Made by a program: the position numbers and the translations under genes
The notes under the pieces: model-generated
What the model was told of the DNA's origin: nothing
The model's input: the letters and a program-made list of their open reading frames with translations, nothing else
The model's database searches: none
Assembly (NCBI RefSeq): GCF_014217215.1
Contig: NZ_CP056080.1
Span: 310,001-374,000, forward strand
Length of the DNA stretch: 64,000 bases
DNA from: Rothia nasimurium
Lineage (GTDB): Bacteria; Actinomycetota; Actinomycetes; Actinomycetales; Micrococcaceae
Direction: 5' to 3'
Shown here: positions 61,483-64,000 of the stretch, piece after piece
How the letters are laid out: each line of letters opens with the position of its first letter
Position numbering within the stretch: the stretch's first letter is position 1

Positions 61483-62619
61483 ATGACAAATTCACAGCGT
61501 TCCGGGCTGCACCCCCGCCCGGTTTTCAATCAGCTCCCCAAGTACGCCGCAGGTAAACCCCCGGCACCGGTTGAGGGGCTTACTCAGTACAAGCTCTCAT
61601 CGAATGAGAACCCCTTCGGGCCGGTGGCCTCGGTTGCTCAGATTCTGGCTGAGTTCGATACCGTCCACCGCTACCCCGACCCGCTCTCTACCGCCCTGCG
61701 TACTGCGCTAGGGGAGCATCTGGAGGTTGACCCCGAGGATATCGTTACCGGCGCAGGAAGCTTAGGCGCCCTAACCCAGATTCTGACCACCTTTGCAGGT
61801 ACCCACCCCGACGGTGTGCAGGACGAAGTTATCTACGCCTGGCGCTCTTTTGAGGCCTACCCCATCTGCGTTGGCCTGGCCGGTGCTAAGAGCGTGCAGG
61901 TGCCCAACCTGCCCAACGGCGCCCACGATCTGGACGCTATGGCAGCTGCCGTGACCGACCAGACCCGCGTCATCCTTATCTGCACCCCCAACAACCCCAC
62001 CGGCCCGGCCGTCACTGAGTCCCAGGTGCGCAACTTCCTGGCCAAGGTGCCCAGCGATGTGCTCGTGGTGATTGACGAGGCCTACTTCGAGTTCTGTGCG
62101 GCCTCCGAGATTCCTGAAGGGCAAGAGCCTCCCGTCAACGGCCTGGACGTCTACCCCGACTACCCCAACGTTGCTATTCTGCGCACCTTCTCCAAGGCCC
62201 AGGGCCTGGCTGGTTTGCGCGTGGGCTACTCCATCACCCATCCCGAGGTCACCGCCCACCTGCGCGTGGGTGCCACTCCCTTTGCGGTCAGCGCCCTGGC
62301 TGAAAAGGCTGCTGTGGCCTCCCTCGACTACAACGACGAGGTCATGGAGCGAGTAGAACACCTGGTCGCTGAGCGTGAAAAGGTCGTCGCCGGGCTTCAG
62401 GAGCTGGGCTACTGGGTTCCCGAAACCCGTGCCAATTTCGTCTGGCTACCCCTGGGTGAGCACTCGGCAGCTTTCGCTGCCCTGGCTGAAGCTAACGCCC
62501 TGTCCGTGCGTGCTTTCGCCGGCGAGGGCGTGCGCGTGAGCATTGGCGAGGACGAGGCCAATGCCCGCCTGCTCAAAATCGCAGCAGAGTTCGAAGAACG
62601 CACTGATAAGCCCCTCTAG
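61483..62619 (+). CDS. Histidinol-phosphate aminotransferase family protein
   Basis: A 378-residue PLP enzyme of fold type I. The ATG at 61483 is chosen because the open frame farther upstream runs across the complement of tRNA-Thr. Blocks: KLSSNENPFGP, CTPNNPTGPAVT, VIDEAYFEF, and the Schiff-base Lys in RTFSKAQGLAGLRVGY. It is either HisC or the paralogous aromatic-amino-acid aminotransferase (Pat/HisC2) common in actinobacteria; the lack of his genes nearby favours the latter. Confidence 0.87.
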   Translation: MTNSQRSGLHPRPVFNQLPKYAAGKPPAPVEGLTQYKLSSNENPFGPVASVAQILAEFDTVHRYPDPLSTALRTALGEHLEVDPEDIVTGAGSLGALTQILTTFAGTHPDGVQDEVIYAWRSFEAYPICVGLAGAKSVQVPNLPNGAHDLDAMAAAVTDQTRVILICTPNNPTGPAVTESQVRNFLAKVPSDVLVVIDEAYFEFCAASEIPEGQEPPVNGLDVYPDYPNVAILRTFSKAQGLAGLRVGYSITHPEVTAHLRVGATPFAVSALAEKAAVASLDYNDEVMERVEHLVAEREKVVAGLQELGYWVPETRANFVWLPLGEHSAAFAALAEANALSVRAFAGEGVRVSIGEDEANARLLKIAAEFEERTDKPL

Positions 62620-62775
62620 GGCAGGCGGACTGTAGGTGGGCGGGGGCATCTGACCGCCCACCTACCTCAACTTATTTGCAATTAATCCCTCAAAATTCTA
62701 AAAATGGACCCTCTCTGTCCACCGGCAGGCGTAGGGTTAAGAAAAGGTAGTAACAGAGCAAGACCGGAGACCCCC

Positions 62776-63951
62776 ATGTCACAGACACAAACCCCAGGTA
62801 ATCCCTGGGGAATACCAGAGCGTATCCAGCTCATGAACGAAGCGGGTGAGACCACCCCCCACACCAGCTTCTCAGCCTACGCAGACGAACTCACCGGTGA
62901 AGACCTCAAAGACATGTACCGCACCATGGCCCTGACCCGCCGCTTCTGCGACGAAATGACCTCCCTGCAGCGCCAGGGGCAGCTGGCCCTCTGGGTTCCC
63001 TCCCGCGGGCAGGAAGCTGCCCAGGTTGCGTCCGCCCGGGCCCTTGCCACCAACGACTACATCTTCCCCTCCTACCGCGACCACGGGGTCCTCCTCGAAC
63101 GCGGCATCACTCCCGAAGAAATCACCCCCCTCTTCCGGGGCTCAGGCACCCTGGGCTGGGACGCCAAAAAACATAACGTGCACTCCTACACCCTGGTGCT
63201 GGCCGCCCAGGTACTCCACGCCACCGGCTACGCCATGGGACTGAACCTCGACGCCGAGATCCAGGCAGAAACCGGTCAGGCCCAGACCGGCCAGGGGCAG
63301 GGAACCGACCCCGAACAGGACGCCGAGAAACCAGCCGTAGCCGTCTACTTTGGCGACGGGTCAACCACCGAAGGCGACGTACACGAATCTATGGTCTTTG
63401 CGGCCAGCTACAACGCGCCCGTCCTTTTCTTTGTGCAAAATAACCACTGGGCCATCTCTGTGCCCTTTAGCGTGCAGTCCCGCGTGCCCATCTCAACCCG
63501 AGCTGCCGGCTACGGCTTCGAGGGCCTGCGCGTGGACGGCAACGACGTGCTAGCCGTCTACGCCGCCACCCGCTACGCCATGAACAAAATCAGGGCGGGG
63601 GAGGGGCCCGTGCTGATTGAGGCAGAAACCTACCGACTCGGCCCCCACACCACGGCCGACGACCCCACCAAGTACCGCCCCGAGGACCACGGCGCCACCT
63701 ACGAGCCGCTCGACCCCATGGTGCGCCTCGAAGCCTACCTGCGTTCAACCGGCCAGGCCGATGACGCCTTCTTTGACGAGGTCACCGCCTACACCAAAGA
63801 GCAGGTGAAGGGCGTCCGCTCCTACGTTCTTTCCAGTGAACCCGACACCTTCGAAACCTACCTGGACCGCGCCTACGCGGCCCCCCACCAGCAGGTTGAG
63901 GACGACCGCGCCTTCTACCGCGCCTACAACGACGGCTTCGAGGAGGACTAA
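62776..63951 (+). CDS. 2-oxoacid dehydrogenase E1 component, alpha subunit
   Basis: A 391-residue thiamine-diphosphate enzyme subunit of the branched-chain or pyruvate dehydrogenase complex. The ATG at 62776 is the first with family-like sequence after it. RRFCDEMTSLQRQGQLALWV, FPSYRDHGVLL and the TPP motif GDGSTTEGDVHESMVF ending in QNNHW are conserved. An insertion rich in Gln/Thr/Gly (about 165-185) precedes the TPP motif. The beta subunit follows 2 bases after the stop. Confidence 0.9.
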   Translation: MSQTQTPGNPWGIPERIQLMNEAGETTPHTSFSAYADELTGEDLKDMYRTMALTRRFCDEMTSLQRQGQLALWVPSRGQEAAQVASARALATNDYIFPSYRDHGVLLERGITPEEITPLFRGSGTLGWDAKKHNVHSYTLVLAAQVLHATGYAMGLNLDAEIQAETGQAQTGQGQGTDPEQDAEKPAVAVYFGDGSTTEGDVHESMVFAASYNAPVLFFVQNNHWAISVPFSVQSRVPISTRAAGYGFEGLRVDGNDVLAVYAATRYAMNKIRAGEGPVLIEAETYRLGPHTTADDPTKYRPEDHGATYEPLDPMVRLEAYLRSTGQADDAFFDEVTAYTKEQVKGVRSYVLSSEPDTFETYLDRAYAAPHQQVEDDRAFYRAYNDGFEED

Positions 63952-63953
63952 CT

Positions 63954-64000
63954 ATGTCAGACCAGACCCCTCAGCAGGGCACCGAAACCCTCACCCTGGC
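63954..64000 (+). CDS. 2-oxoacid dehydrogenase E1 beta subunit, first codons
   Basis: ATG at 63954, with GAGGAGGA upstream within the end of the alpha gene; only 15 complete codons (MSDQTPQQGTETLTL) lie in the window. The family is inferred from the place after E1 alpha. Confidence 0.6.
   Translation, partial: MSDQTPQQGTETLTL

Overview
The window looks like a chromosome segment of a high-GC Gram-positive bacterium of the Micrococcaceae, most like Rothia. I infer this from an Lsr2 tail, ClpC, a short actinobacterial N-acetylglutamate synthase, DisA, a GTTCACC-type PHO box in front of pst, a DtxR/IdeR-like site, many GTG starts, and an SLH-tailed secreted subtilase. The genus is a judgement from content, not from a search.

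Layout. 0-11.9 kb: lsr2 end, clpC, an argA-like acetyltransferase, a tandemly duplicated two-gene membrane module, mutY, a Ser/Ala/Glu-rich anchored protein, disA, radA and a FUSC-type membrane protein. 11.9-20.9 kb: phosphate region, with a PHO-box-controlled pstS-pstC-pstA-pstB operon, then two cell-surface glycan genes, then a low-affinity Pit transporter with its DUF47 partner behind a structured leader that ends in an intrinsic terminator. 21-33.6 kb: a large subtilase, tRNA-Lys, several truncated or half-length genes, a rhodanese, a RecQ-type helicase with a phosphoribosyltransferase-like tail, tadA and a TetR regulator.

33.76-42.63 kb: an integrated 8.9-kb element in the 3' end of tRNA-Ser(CGA). 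It has 24-bp direct repeats at both ends, integrase arm-type repeats just inside both ends, a repressor-integrase pair reading right, and a divergent leftward block of small genes with two excisionase-like HTH proteins and a winged-helix Rep-like protein. Beyond that lie an origin-like region with five repeat families, a Doc toxin and a zinc-finger protein. It has no capsid, packaging or conjugation genes. This layout matches phage-inducible chromosomal islands and is the best candidate here for an undescribed system.

42.8-64 kb: upp, a winged-helix regulator, an esterase, a BCCT transporter, a SixA-like phosphatase, two more tRNA-Ser genes, cstA with its small YbdD partner, an acyltransferase, a two-component system whose kinase carries an in-frame amber stop, the ABC exporter next to it, a CitE-like lyase, tRNA-Thr, an HisC-type aminotransferase, and the start of a 2-oxoacid dehydrogenase E1 operon.

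The second strongest lead is the Pit leader (20.70-20.88 kb): an 8-codon reading frame overlaps the 5' arm of a perfect 12-bp closing stem, three hairpins sit inside it, and a terminator with a U-tract follows.
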